In this document: one piece after another, positions 34,715-43,390 of the stretch | Layout: each line of letters opens with the position of its first letter | Position numbering within the stretch: position 1 is the first letter of the stretch | Source of the DNA: Paenibacillus validus NBRC 15382 | Lineage (GTDB): Bacteria > Bacillota > Bacilli > Paenibacillales > NBRC-103111 | NCBI RefSeq assembly: GCF_004000985.1 | Contig: NZ_BIMH01000033.1 | Span: 1-60,487 of the forward strand | Reading direction: 5' to 3' | DNA length: 60,487 nt | Position numbers and translations under genes: made by a program | The notes under the pieces: model-generated | The model's database searches: none | Told to the model about the DNA's origin: nothing | The model's input: only the letters and a program-made list of their open reading frames with translations

Positions 34715-34785
34715 CCCAACTCCATATTGGCGGCTCAATCCAGTTCTCCATGCCCCCTTCCCATCCCAATATATGGAAATAAAAA

Positions 34786-34821
34786 ACAAAAAAACCGTTC
34801 CCTTCATCTTACAGGAACGGT
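34786..34821 (-). terminator. Terminator after the cysteine dioxygenase gene
   Basis: On the minus strand ACCGTTCC pairs with GGAACGGT, loop of 12, followed by TTTTTTTG. It marks the right border of the repeat-rich island. Confidence 0.8.
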
Positions 34822-34830
34822 ATATTGGTT

Positions 34831-35328
34831 TTAAATAACGAAGTCAAGAGCGTCCTCGTAAGCATAGTACGTGTGAGTGCCGGCGAGAGCCGGGGCATAG
34901 ACGTGGAGGGAAACGGTTCTAAGGGGACCGTTATTTTTCATTTGATGAATTTGCCCTCGTGGTGCATGAAAATATTCATCAGCCGTAAGAGCCGTCTGCT
35001 TCTTAAGCTGCGGGAAGCCGTAAGCATCAAGCCCGTAAATACAATTGGACAGGGTCCCCTCCAGGACAAGCGCACAGCCGATCGACCTGCCGTGGTCGTG
35101 TATCCAAGTTTGCGCGCCCGGCGGCAGATGGACTAGTACAATTTCCGCGGCATTGCTGCGGAAGAGACAAGTTCGGCCGTAAGGAAGTCCTTTCGGCTCC
35201 GTCACATCATCTTTGAACACTTCGGCTGTCAGTCCCTGCTCTGCGATCCATTGCTGCAAAATGCGCGGGGACGGTTTCCTTATGGAATCGAGCGTTTGCT
35301 CGAGTGTTTCGATCCCTTTCATGCTCAT
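34831..35328 (-). CDS. Cysteine dioxygenase type I
   Basis: Non-heme iron cupin that oxidises cysteine to cysteine sulfinate. 165 aa, slightly short like other bacterial forms. Iron ligands are the two His of WIHDHGRS (around residue 80) and the His in RGQIHQM; the surrounding GCALVLEGTLSNCIYG and SLHVYAPAL also fit. GGAGGAG lies upstream; start is either ATG 35328 or the ATG two codons later (35322). Divergent from the two-component genes. Confidence 0.88.
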   Translation of the reverse strand: MSMKGIETLEQTLDSIRKPSPRILQQWIAEQGLTAEVFKDDVTEPKGLPYGRTCLFRSNAAEIVLVHLPPGAQTWIHDHGRSIGCALVLEGTLSNCIYGLDAYGFPQLKKQTALTADEYFHAPRGQIHQMKNNGPLRTVSLHVYAPALAGTHTYYAYEDALDFVI

Positions 35329-35417
35329 TTCTCCTCCGTGATTCAATTTTATTTATGAATTTGATCAATTTTCCTTATACTTATGTATGCTGTCGCGCCC
35401 ATTGGGGTGATGACTTA

Positions 35418-35457
35418 TTAAGAATGTTTTAAGAATTCAGCTCTGCCTTTGTTAAGA
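35418..35457 (+). promoter_or_regulatory. TTAAGA direct repeats upstream of the response regulator
   Basis: TTAAGA occurs at 35418, 35429 and 35452, that is 11 and 23 bp apart, on the same face of the helix. Such spacing is typical for OmpR/PhoP-type regulators. A -10-like TATACT follows at 35467-35472 without a good -35. Autoregulation is inferred. Confidence 0.45.
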
Positions 35458-35530
35458 TTTTGCAGCTATACTGTATTCAGCAACAAGACGCCTACAAGAT
35501 ATGTCATCATGTGAAGGAGGTCGGCCGGTT

Positions 35531-36223
35531 ATGACGCAGCCCACGATTCTATTGGTGGATGACGAAAAAGAAATCATCGACCTGCTCGAAATATATTTAA
35601 AGAACGAAGGTTTCCATCTGCTTCGCGCAGGCAGCGGGACTGAGGCTCTCCAATTGCTCGAAAAAGAAGATGTCGATCTGATCGTGCTCGACATCATGAT
35701 GCCGAAGATGGACGGAATCCAAACGTGCATGAAAATCCGCGAGCAAAGAAACATGCCGATCATCATGCTTTCCGCCAAAAGCCAGGACATGGACAAAATT
35801 TTGGGACTCAGCACAGGAGCCGATGATTATGTCACGAAACCGTTCAACCCGCTGGAGCTAATCGCCCGCATCAAGTCGCAGCTTCGCCGTTATACGCGGC
35901 TGAATGTCTCGCTTCCGAATAAGGAGTTTGAACTGGAAATCGACGATCTCACGATTAATACATCGACGCACGAGGTCAGGCTGGACGGTCGGGAAATTAA
36001 ATTGACCCCTCGGGAGTTTGCGATTTTGGAGCTGCTTGCCCGTCATCGCGGAAAAGTGTGGAGCATCGAAAAAATTTACGAGGCTGTTTGGAGAGAAGCG
36101 TATTTGAATTCGGATAACACGGTAATGGTCCATATCCGCAAAATACGAGAGAAAATCGAGGATAATCCTCGGAAACCAAGGTTCATCAAAACGGTTTGGG
36201 GAGTTGGATATAAAGTTGAGTAA
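35531..36223 (+). CDS. OmpR-family response regulator
   Basis: 230 aa. Receiver domain with acid pair DDE at the start, phospho-Asp in LIVLDIMMPKMDG (about 53), Thr/Ser in IIMLSAK and Lys in DDYVTKPFNP; C-terminal winged helix with KLTPREFAILELLARHRGKVWS and VHIRKIREKIE. AGGAGG precedes ATG 35531. It overlaps the kinase gene by up to 20 bases, so the two are translated together. Confidence 0.93.
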   Translation: MTQPTILLVDDEKEIIDLLEIYLKNEGFHLLRAGSGTEALQLLEKEDVDLIVLDIMMPKMDGIQTCMKIREQRNMPIIMLSAKSQDMDKILGLSTGADDYVTKPFNPLELIARIKSQLRRYTRLNVSLPNKEFELEIDDLTINTSTHEVRLDGREIKLTPREFAILELLARHRGKVWSIEKIYEAVWREAYLNSDNTVMVHIRKIREKIEDNPRKPRFIKTVWGVGYKVE

Positions 36224-37922
36224 GTCATTGAAAGTTAAAAAACCTCGGAAGCCTATGCTTGAGCGCTTTCCCTTCACATGGTTTCCGTTTACGCTGCTGC
36301 GGGCATTTATCTACTTCATTATCGATATGTACCATCTGGCTCGCAATCATGTGGAACGAAGCGTTCGTCTTCAACTGGTCTTGACATTTTCCGCTTGCTT
36401 TGGGGCCGCTCTTCTGTTCTACGGAATAAGCTCGGCCTTATTCGGACAGATCAATAAAGGAACGGTCATCGATTATACGATGGGCATCGAACGCATTGAT
36501 AACGAAGCCCGGAACCTGGTTCGAATTCTGGAACCGCCTTCTTATGAAGACGAAATAGAAGCTGAAGAACCGGTTGCTCCCTCGGAAGTGGCCGTTGAAA
36601 GGATACCGGAGCCGGGAATCGTTCAACACCATGCGACCGAACCGGGCAGCCCCGGTCATCCGCCCGATACGCAAATGGAAGACGATCCGAACAAGCGGCG
36701 GCAGGACGATTACGAAAACCGGCTGCGCTCGTTCACTTCCACCGTCAAACGACTGGCAGCTAATGAGAAGTTTAAAATTGTAGTTACCGATCTTTACGGG
36801 AAAGTCGTTTTCCGCAGTGAAAACGCCCCTGAGATGTATGTGGACGTACACAGCGTCATTCGCAATGCGATGGATACCCGAAACGATTTCCGGGATTCGC
36901 GTACGGAATTTTCCAGCTTCTATCCGGTTACGTATAACAATCAAAAATCTTACTTGGTCGTGACAGGCATCCCGCAGCCGCATATTAGCTATGTGAAAGG
37001 TCAAAGTCCGATTTCGATGCTTAGCGCGTTGGGCGTCTTTATCTTCCTGTTCTACTTTATGACGCAGCGCAAAATGCGTTATTTGGAAGAACTTGCCGGA
37101 GGCTTGCGGATCATCTCTACCGGAAATTTAGACCACAGGGTGGTCGAGCGTTCACGCGACGAGCTCGGCTCCTTAGCCCGGGATATGAATCAAATGGTCA
37201 GCGAGCTGCAGCTCAAGATGGAGGAAGAGCGCCGGGCCGAACGATTGAAGAACGAGCTTGTCACGAATGTATCCCACGACCTTCGTACGCCTTTAACGCT
37301 CATTATGGGGTATTTGCGGCTGCTGCATGACAAGAACTATGAATCGCCGGAGCAAGCGGCAGGTTACGTCTCGATCGCCTACAGCAAAGCGGAAAAGCTG
37401 AAGGGGCTGATCGACGATCTGTTCGAGTACACGAAGCTCTCGAATCAAGACGTGCCTCTCCATAAGCGCGGAGTCGTGCTTAATGAAGTGCTGGAACAAC
37501 TGCTGGAAGAGTATGTGACGCTTAGCGAAGAAGAAAAGTTGACGCTAATCCGAAGCATCCCGCAAGACAAGCTCATCGTTCAAGTCGATGTGGATAAAAT
37601 CATCCGTGTCTTCGATAATTTATTGAGCAACGCGATCAAATACAGCCCGAAACCGGGCGTCATTTCGGTGGGGCTCGCCCAAGACAAACAACATGCCGTC
37701 GTTCGCATCAGCAATAAGGCGGATGCTTTGACACGGGAGGAGCTGGAGCTGTTGTTCGACCGGTTCTATCGCATCGATCCCGCCCGCGGCTCAACCACAG
37801 GCGGCTCCGGACTCGGCCTTGCGATCGCCAAAAGCATCGTCGAATCGCATAACGGCCAAATTTGGGCCGAGTCGGACGACGGAGACATACATTTTTATGT
37901 TAAACTGAAGCTGGTATCCTAA
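36204..37922 (+). CDS. Membrane sensor histidine kinase, 572 aa
   Basis: Two membrane segments (about 54-78 and 270-288) enclose an extracytoplasmic sensor domain of about 190 residues with an acidic, Pro-rich insert. A HAMP domain follows (LRIISTGNLDHRV), then HisKA with NVSHDLRTPLTLIMGYLRLL (His about 358), N box LLSNAIKYSP and G boxes GSGLGLAIAK. TTG at 36204 or TTG at 36216 starts inside the response regulator gene. The stop codon forms the loop of the terminator. Signal unknown. Confidence 0.92.
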   Translation: MDIKLSKSLKVKKPRKPMLERFPFTWFPFTLLRAFIYFIIDMYHLARNHVERSVRLQLVLTFSACFGAALLFYGISSALFGQINKGTVIDYTMGIERIDNEARNLVRILEPPSYEDEIEAEEPVAPSEVAVERIPEPGIVQHHATEPGSPGHPPDTQMEDDPNKRRQDDYENRLRSFTSTVKRLAANEKFKIVVTDLYGKVVFRSENAPEMYVDVHSVIRNAMDTRNDFRDSRTEFSSFYPVTYNNQKSYLVVTGIPQPHISYVKGQSPISMLSALGVFIFLFYFMTQRKMRYLEELAGGLRIISTGNLDHRVVERSRDELGSLARDMNQMVSELQLKMEEERRAERLKNELVTNVSHDLRTPLTLIMGYLRLLHDKNYESPEQAAGYVSIAYSKAEKLKGLIDDLFEYTKLSNQDVPLHKRGVVLNEVLEQLLEEYVTLSEEEKLTLIRSIPQDKLIVQVDVDKIIRVFDNLLSNAIKYSPKPGVISVGLAQDKQHAVVRISNKADALTREELELLFDRFYRIDPARGSTTGGSGLGLAIAKSIVESHNGQIWAESDDGDIHFYVKLKLVS

Positions 37923-37937
37923 GGATACCGGCTTTTT
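37910..37937 (+). terminator. Terminator whose loop is the kinase stop codon
   Basis: GCTGGTATCC (37910-37919) pairs with GGATACCGGC (37923-37932); the three loop bases TAA are the stop codon of the kinase; five T follow. Confidence 0.85.
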
Positions 37938-37963
37938 ACATCATGGAGAGGATGATCGCCATC

Positions 37964-38758
37964 ATGCCCGGGTTTTTACTCGATTTGGACGGAACGTTAT
38001 ATCACGGCAACCGGCCGATTCCTTACGCCGCCGAATTTGTAAATTATTTGAGGGAGCGACGCTATCCGTTTTTATTTCTAACGAATAATTCTTCACGTAC
38101 GCCGGATGAGGTGGCGGCGCATTTGGAGAAGACCGGAATCTCGGCGAATCCCTCGGAGGTGCTGACCTCTTCGCAGGCGGCGGCTTTATATCTGCGCAGA
38201 TTGCCGCTGGCTAACAACCGGGTGCTGTGCATCGGGGAGCAGGGCTTGAGACTTGCGCTGACAGATGCCGGTTACGAGCTGGCCGAGCCCCACGATGAGG
38301 CGGGCACCGTATCGGCTGTCGTCCAAGGCATTGACCGTGCCTTCGATTACAACAAATTAAGGGCGGCGACCTCTCAGCTGCGCCGCGGCGCCATTTCGGT
38401 GTTGACCAATCCCGACCATCTGCTGCCCTGGAACGGCGAGCTAACACCGGGCGCAGGCTCCATTGCCGCATCGATCGAGCGGGCTTCCGGCATCGCCCCC
38501 GTCGTGATCGGCAAGCCGTCAAGCATCGTCATGCAAATTGCGGTGGACAAGCTGCGGCTTCCCGCTTCGGATATTTGGACAGTCGGCGATAACTTGGCGA
38601 CGGACATCAGCGGCGGCGCAGCCATCGGCAGCCGGACGGCGCTCGTTCTGACCGGGCTTGTGACGGCGGTAACGGCCGCGGATGATATGAGCCGCAGCGG
38701 TGTAACGCCGGACGTCATATGCAATCATTTAATGGAACTGGCCGAGGCGATCGGGTAA
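37964..38758 (+). CDS. HAD-superfamily hydrolase, NagD-like (subfamily IIA)
   Basis: 264-aa sugar or nucleotide phosphatase-like protein. Nucleophile motif FLLDLDGTLYHG (Asp7 and Asp9), FLTNNSSRTP for motif II, Lys in GKPS and acidic VGDNLATDISGG for motif IV. Start uncertain: ATG 37964 has GGAGAGG 12 bases upstream; ATG at 37952 or 37943 is possible. Lies 40 bases after the kinase terminator. Substrate unknown. Confidence 0.9.
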   Translation: MPGFLLDLDGTLYHGNRPIPYAAEFVNYLRERRYPFLFLTNNSSRTPDEVAAHLEKTGISANPSEVLTSSQAAALYLRRLPLANNRVLCIGEQGLRLALTDAGYELAEPHDEAGTVSAVVQGIDRAFDYNKLRAATSQLRRGAISVLTNPDHLLPWNGELTPGAGSIAASIERASGIAPVVIGKPSSIVMQIAVDKLRLPASDIWTVGDNLATDISGGAAIGSRTALVLTGLVTAVTAADDMSRSGVTPDVICNHLMELAEAIG

Positions 38759-38778
38759 ACGATCGCCTCTTTTTTTTG
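38744..38778 (+). terminator. Terminator overlapping the HAD gene stop codon
   Basis: GAGGCGATCG (38744-38753) pairs with CGATCGCCTC (38760-38769), loop GGTAAA including the stop codon, then nine T. Confidence 0.9.
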
Positions 38779-38780
38779 GT

Positions 38781-38847
38781 TTGACTTTTAGAAAAGTCGC
38801 TGTTATTATTTAAACTACTTAATTATTTTGTACTCAACTATTAAGTA
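38781..38847 (+). promoter_or_regulatory. Promoter and inverted repeat before marR
   Basis: TTGACT (38781-38786), 17-base spacer, TATTAT (38804-38809): good sigma-A promoter. Downstream TACTTAAT (38816-38823) and ATTAAGTA (38840-38847) form an inverted repeat that could be the MarR operator. Confidence 0.65.
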
Positions 38848-38902
38848 ATAAAAAATTAAATCAATGAATTAAAAGTGTCCATTTGAAGGAGGTGACATTG
38901 CG

Positions 38903-39337
38903 ATGGAAACATCCCGCGAGGCTCAAATCGAACGGTTCCAGCGAGCGTTCTTTACCTTGTTCAAAAAGCTTGGTCCTGAACTTGGTTTACCTGACCATAT
39001 TACGCTAACCGGACCGCAGACCATGATGCTTTACACGATCAGCCAAATGGGCCCCTGTCCCGCCGGCAAGCTCGCCGGCAAGATGGAGGTTACCCCCAGC
39101 GCGATTACTGTCATGATCGACCGGCTCGTCCAGAACGGATTCGTGGAACGGAAGCATGACGAACTGGACCGAAGAATTGTGCTGCTTCAAGCCACGGATA
39201 AAGGCAAGGAAGTACTGAAAGAGCTGAACAAGCTGCGAACCGCGGCTATCCACACCTACTTGTCTCATGTAGAGGCGGATGAATTGGAATTATTTTTGAC
39301 CACATTCGAAAAAATTGTTAAAAAAATCGAAGAATAA
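38903..39337 (+). CDS. MarR family transcriptional regulator
   Basis: 144-aa winged-helix regulator with recognition region AGKLAGKMEVTPSAITVMIDRL and wing DELDRRIVLLQATDKGKE. AGGAGGTGA precedes the start. A DHA2 exporter follows 44 bases after the stop, so it most likely represses that exporter. Confidence 0.9.
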   Translation: METSREAQIERFQRAFFTLFKKLGPELGLPDHITLTGPQTMMLYTISQMGPCPAGKLAGKMEVTPSAITVMIDRLVQNGFVERKHDELDRRIVLLQATDKGKEVLKELNKLRTAAIHTYLSHVEADELELFLTTFEKIVKKIEE

Positions 39338-39381
39338 CGGGCGTTTTCATAATGAAATACTACCTAGAGGAGGAGCCAACT

Positions 39382-41004
39382 ATGGAGGTAAAACTAAATG
39401 CGGAGGATACAACGACAAAACACCGCGGCCTGCTGATCTCAGGGCTTATTATCGCGATGCTGTTCGGCGCCTTGGAAGGGACGATCGTCGGCACAGCCAT
39501 GCCGCGTATCGTCGGGGAGCTCGGCGGACTTAGCCTGATGACTTGGCTGACGACCGCTTATATGCTGACTTCTACGACGATCGTTCCGATCGCAGGGAAG
39601 CTCGCCGACTTGTTAGGACGGAAATCGGTGTACGTATCTGGCCTCATCATTTTTATGGTCGGTTCCGCGCTTTGCGGAATGTCGCAGACGATCGAGCAGC
39701 TGATCTTCTTCCGTGCGCTGCAAGGGCTGGGCGGCGGGATTATGATGCCGATGGCAATGATTATTATCGGGGACATTTTTACAGGTGAGCAACGGGCCAA
39801 ATGGCAAGGGGTATTCGGCGCCATCTTCGGTCTTGCTTCCGTTATCGGGCCGCAGGTCGGCGGCTGGATCGTGGACTCGCTGAACTGGCATTGGGTGTTC
39901 TACATTAACTTGCCGGTCGGGATTATCGCGACGATTCTGATTTCACTAGGGTTAAAAGGTGTCAAAGCGGAAGGTCCTGTTCGGTTCGACGTTGCGGGTA
40001 TGGCTACGATGATCATCGGGGTTGTTTCGCTGCTGCTTGCTTTGACGTTCGGAGGAACGGAGTTCGCATGGACATCCTGGCCTATTATCGGCATGTTCGT
40101 GCTATCGGCTATCTCTTTAACGGCCTTTGTATGGATTGAATCGAAAACAAGCGAGCCGATCCTGCCTGTACGTTTATTCAAAAATAGGACGTTCACGGTC
40201 GTCAACGGCATCGGTTTCTTTATGAGCATCGGGATGTTCGGCGCGATTATGTTCGTTCCGCTGTTCATGCAGGGCATCGTCGGCATTAGCGCTTCCGCTT
40301 CGGGAACCGTCATGACGCCTTTGATGGTTACGATGATCATCGCCAGCGTGATCGGCGGTCAAATCGTGTACAAAATCGGTCCGAAGCTGCAAATGAGCAT
40401 CGGGATGATCATTATGGCCATCGGCTTTCTGCTGTTGACCACCATGAGCATCGATACGAGCAAGCTTGCCGCCAGCGGCATCATGATGGTGATCGGGCTC
40501 GGCATGGGACTGGTGATGCCGCTCTTGACGTTAATATTGCAAGAAAGCTTTCCGAAATCCGAGCTGGGCGTCGTGACGAGTTCCAGCCAGTTTTTCCGCC
40601 AGATCGGCGGTACGTTCGGGATGACCATTCTGGGCGTAGTAATGAACAATCGTTCGGATACGCTGCTGTCCGAAAACCTGGTGCCCGTGCTGAAACAGCT
40701 TCCTCAGCAGGGCGGCGCGATGGTCGAGAAAATTACGGCCTCCATTCATACGAATCCGCAGGCGTTGTACTCGGCGCTGTTAAGTCCGGAGACGCTGAGC
40801 CAATTTCCGCAAGAGCTTATTCATACGATTGTTCCGATCGTGAAATCAGCGCTTGTCGATTCGCTGCACGCCGTGTTTTGGTTCGGGCTGATGTTCGTGC
40901 TGCTGGGCGCTCTGCTGACGCCGATGCTCGGCAAAATCAAGCTGGTCAAACAGCCGCGCAAAAAACGCGGCAAGGCGGTTTCAAGCGATGTTGCAACCGA
41001 GTAA
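39382..41004 (+). CDS. MFS multidrug exporter, DHA2 type, 540 aa
   Basis: About fourteen membrane segments. Family sites: LEGTIVGTAMPRIVGELGG, AGKLADLLGRKSVYV, FRALQGLGGGIMMPMAMII and SVIGPQVGGWIVDSLNWHW (motif C-like). ATG at 39382 follows AGAGGAGG; the longer frame from 39352 has no ribosome binding site. Cotranscribed with the marR gene upstream. Substrate unknown. Confidence 0.92.
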   Translation: MEVKLNAEDTTTKHRGLLISGLIIAMLFGALEGTIVGTAMPRIVGELGGLSLMTWLTTAYMLTSTTIVPIAGKLADLLGRKSVYVSGLIIFMVGSALCGMSQTIEQLIFFRALQGLGGGIMMPMAMIIIGDIFTGEQRAKWQGVFGAIFGLASVIGPQVGGWIVDSLNWHWVFYINLPVGIIATILISLGLKGVKAEGPVRFDVAGMATMIIGVVSLLLALTFGGTEFAWTSWPIIGMFVLSAISLTAFVWIESKTSEPILPVRLFKNRTFTVVNGIGFFMSIGMFGAIMFVPLFMQGIVGISASASGTVMTPLMVTMIIASVIGGQIVYKIGPKLQMSIGMIIMAIGFLLLTTMSIDTSKLAASGIMMVIGLGMGLVMPLLTLILQESFPKSELGVVTSSSQFFRQIGGTFGMTILGVVMNNRSDTLLSENLVPVLKQLPQQGGAMVEKITASIHTNPQALYSALLSPETLSQFPQELIHTIVPIVKSALVDSLHAVFWFGLMFVLLGALLTPMLGKIKLVKQPRKKRGKAVSSDVATE

Positions 41005-41020
41005 CTGACAAAGGCTATGA

Positions 41021-41064
41021 AAAACTCCCGCAATCACTGAATAAACAGTGCTTGCGGGAGTTTT
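41021..41064. terminator. Bidirectional terminator between convergent exporter operons
   Basis: AAAACTCCCGCAA-T-CACTG pairs with CAGTG-C-TTGCGGGAGTTTT, an 18-bp stem with one mismatch and loop AATAAA. T tracts are present on both strands. Confidence 0.9.
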
Positions 41065-41092
41065 ATTTATGCGCGGGCGGCGGCTTTACCTG

Positions 41093-41656
41093 TTAATCCT
41101 CGATCGGCTTGCCGTATTCCTTGAGACGGTCGTTCAACGCGTCTTCGGCCAGACGCTCCAGCCAACGCAGCTCAATCTCCGCATGCTCCAAGCGCCCCTT
41201 CATCATATGCAGCACGGCGCGCGGCACTTGATCGATATGACTGTCGTACAGCTCTCGCAAGGAAGCGGCGAGCTTCCGCTGTTCCTCGAGCTTACCCTGC
41301 AGCAAGTCGTGGATCCGCTTCGGGTCGCCGTGCTTGGCAAAGGCCAACGCCGCATACATCGGATGATACACAGCTTTGTTCTCGGCGAACTGCTTGTCGA
41401 GCAGCTCTTGGAATAGCCGTCTCCCCGATTCCGTAATGCGGTACACGGTGCGGTCCGGCCGGCCCGCGCTATGCTTGATCGTCTCGATGGCCATCACATA
41501 GTCCGCCTTAGCCAGCGTGTCAATCGCGTAATACAGCGAGCCTTCCTGCATTTTGATATAATGCAGCATTCCGCGCTCTTTCATCTTTTGTCGCATTTGA
41601 TAGGGATGGCTGTCGTTTTCCATCAGCAGCCCCAAGATGACGAGCTTCATGGACAT
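41093..41656 (-). CDS. PadR family transcriptional regulator
   Basis: 187 aa. N-terminal winged helix with SMKLVILGLLMENDSHPYQM and QEGSLYYAIDTLAKADYV, followed by a long helical C-terminal part (dimer helix) as in PadR class s2. ATG 41656 is preceded by GGTGG; ATG 41650 is an alternative. Second gene of an operon with the exporter upstream (16-base gap), whose promoter carries a palindrome that is a probable PadR site. Confidence 0.9.
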   Translation of the reverse strand: MSMKLVILGLLMENDSHPYQMRQKMKERGMLHYIKMQEGSLYYAIDTLAKADYVMAIETIKHSAGRPDRTVYRITESGRRLFQELLDKQFAENKAVYHPMYAALAFAKHGDPKRIHDLLQGKLEEQRKLAASLRELYDSHIDQVPRAVLHMMKGRLEHAEIELRWLERLAEDALNDRLKEYGKPIED

Positions 41657-41672
41657 CGATGGTCCACCCGCC

Positions 41673-43235
41673 TTACAGATGACCGTGCTGTACGGTCGAT
41701 TCTTCGCCTTCGCCCGCTCCGCCCGGCTTCTGCTGGCCGCGCTGCCCAAGCTCCATCTTGGCTTTGCCCATCAATAAGACGAACATCAGTCCTAACGCTG
41801 CGACCAAGATCGAGACCTGGAACACGAACGCAATCGAATCGGCAAGCCCGATAATCAATTTGTCCATGATTTCCTTCGGCACCGCTTGCCGGAACTGTTC
41901 ACTGAGCAGCACTTGCGGATCGGCAGGCGTCTGTGCGGAAGCGTTGTCCGGCATGAGCTCGACGATCCGGTTCTTCAGCGCATACGACTGGATCGTACCA
42001 AGTACGGTCACGCCGACGGCCGAGCCGATCGAACGGAAGAACGACACCAGCGACGTAACGACGCCGCGGTATTGGAAGCTGACGCTTTGCACGGACGAAA
42101 TCGAAATCACCGGGAACTGTGTTCCGATTCCGAGTCCGAGAACGATCATGTACATCGTCACCAGCCATCTCGGCGTATCGACCGCCACCGTGCCGAGCAG
42201 TACGGTGGCGACGAGCAGCAAACCGGCGGAGAACAGCATGATGCTGCGAAACGACGCGTTACCGAGAAAACGTCCGCTGAATGCGCTGCTGGCAACCACA
42301 CCGAGCATCATCGGGGTTAACACGAGTCCTGCGCTTGTCGCCGAGCCTTGAAACACCCCTTGAACGAACAAAGGAATATACGTTGCAGCCGATATCATCA
42401 GCGCCCCGTAGAAAAAGCTGATCCCCATGCTCGCCGTAAACAATCGGGACCGGAACAGCGGAAACGGAATGATCGGCGCGGAAGCGGCACGTTCGATAAA
42501 ATAGAATCCCACGAATAAAACGGCCGCCGCCACGAACAGGCCGATAATGACCGGCGAATTCCACGCGTAATCCTTGCCCCCGAGCTCGAGGCCGAGCATG
42601 AGAGCGATGATCGAAGCTGCGAAGACGAGCGTGCCGAGCCAGTCGACCTTGAGGTTCTTGTTTTTCGGCAATACCGGGTGATAGAACAGGGATATGAGGA
42701 TCAATGAGACAACTCCGAGCGGCAGATTGATATAGAAAATCCACTGCCAATTGACATAATCGGTGAAATAGGCGCCCGCAAGCGGTCCCAGCACGCTGGA
42801 AATACCGAAGACAGCGCCGAACAGCCCCTGCGCCTTCCCGCGCTTCTCCGGAGGGAAAATATCGAAGACGATTGTGAACGTAAGCGGCATCAACGCACCG
42901 CCTCCGATCCCTTGAATCGCGCGGTAAATAATGAGCTGCAGCATCGATTCGGACGTGCCGCACAGCGCGGAACCGATCATAAAGACGATCAGCCCGAGCA
43001 GGAAAAACAGCTTGCGTCCGTACATATCGCCGAGCTTGCCGAATATCGGCATCGATACGACGTTGGCGATCAAGTACGCCGAGAATACCCAAACGAACTG
43101 ATCCAATCCCCCAAGCTCGCCCAGGATGGTCGGCATGGCCGTAGATATGATTGTTTGGTCAAGCGCAGCCAGCAGCAGTGCCAGCATCAGGCCTGTCACT
43201 GTCCACGGAATGTTCGATTTTTTAGTTGCTTCCAT
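41673..43235 (-). CDS. MFS multidrug exporter, DHA2 type, 520 aa
   Basis: About fourteen membrane segments. Sites: AALDQTIISTAMPTILGELGG, GKLGDMYGRKLFFLLG, YRAIQGIGGGALMPLTFTIV and SSVLGPLAGAYFTDYVNWQW. C-terminal tail is polar and Gly/Glu-rich. AGGTGA precedes the start. First gene of a two-gene operon with padR. Points toward the other DHA2 exporter across a shared terminator. Confidence 0.92.
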   Translation of the reverse strand: MEATKKSNIPWTVTGLMLALLLAALDQTIISTAMPTILGELGGLDQFVWVFSAYLIANVVSMPIFGKLGDMYGRKLFFLLGLIVFMIGSALCGTSESMLQLIIYRAIQGIGGGALMPLTFTIVFDIFPPEKRGKAQGLFGAVFGISSVLGPLAGAYFTDYVNWQWIFYINLPLGVVSLILISLFYHPVLPKNKNLKVDWLGTLVFAASIIALMLGLELGGKDYAWNSPVIIGLFVAAAVLFVGFYFIERAASAPIIPFPLFRSRLFTASMGISFFYGALMISAATYIPLFVQGVFQGSATSAGLVLTPMMLGVVASSAFSGRFLGNASFRSIMLFSAGLLLVATVLLGTVAVDTPRWLVTMYMIVLGLGIGTQFPVISISSVQSVSFQYRGVVTSLVSFFRSIGSAVGVTVLGTIQSYALKNRIVELMPDNASAQTPADPQVLLSEQFRQAVPKEIMDKLIIGLADSIAFVFQVSILVAALGLMFVLLMGKAKMELGQRGQQKPGGAGEGEESTVQHGHL

Positions 43236-43279
43236 CTCAACAGGTCACCTACTTCTTAAATATTTAACTCTAAAGCAAT

Positions 43280-43310
43280 TATACTCAAATTTGAATATAT
43301 GGCAACTTTC
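43280..43310 (-). promoter_or_regulatory. Exporter-padR promoter with palindromic operator
   Basis: On the minus strand TTGCCA, 16-base spacer and TATAAT form a promoter. A 20-bp palindrome with one mismatched pair (TATACTCAAATTTGAATATA, 43280-43299) fills the spacer and overlaps the -10. PadR binding and autoregulation are inferred. Confidence 0.65.
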
Positions 43311-43390
43311 TTCATCGTTTGCCCTTCCCTCTCAAGTAGCATATAATGAAGTGTGACTCACACGTTCACACCTTGGAGAGGGGGTACAAC

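Larger units (their letters stand above)
34017..34740. other. Pyrimidine-rich, gene-free flank (3' side of the IS1595-like gene)
   Basis: About 700 bases again dominated by C and T on the plus strand, with three different tandem repeat arrays (14, 68 and 6 bp). No convincing gene on either strand. Confidence 0.7.

Noticed and set aside
34625..34807. Antisense frame coding for an Arg-Ala-Arg-Val repeat
   Set aside because: Produced by the CTGRCT hexamer array; no start signal.
36204..36223. Frameshift between response regulator and kinase
   Set aside because: Both proteins are complete; it is a normal overlapping start.
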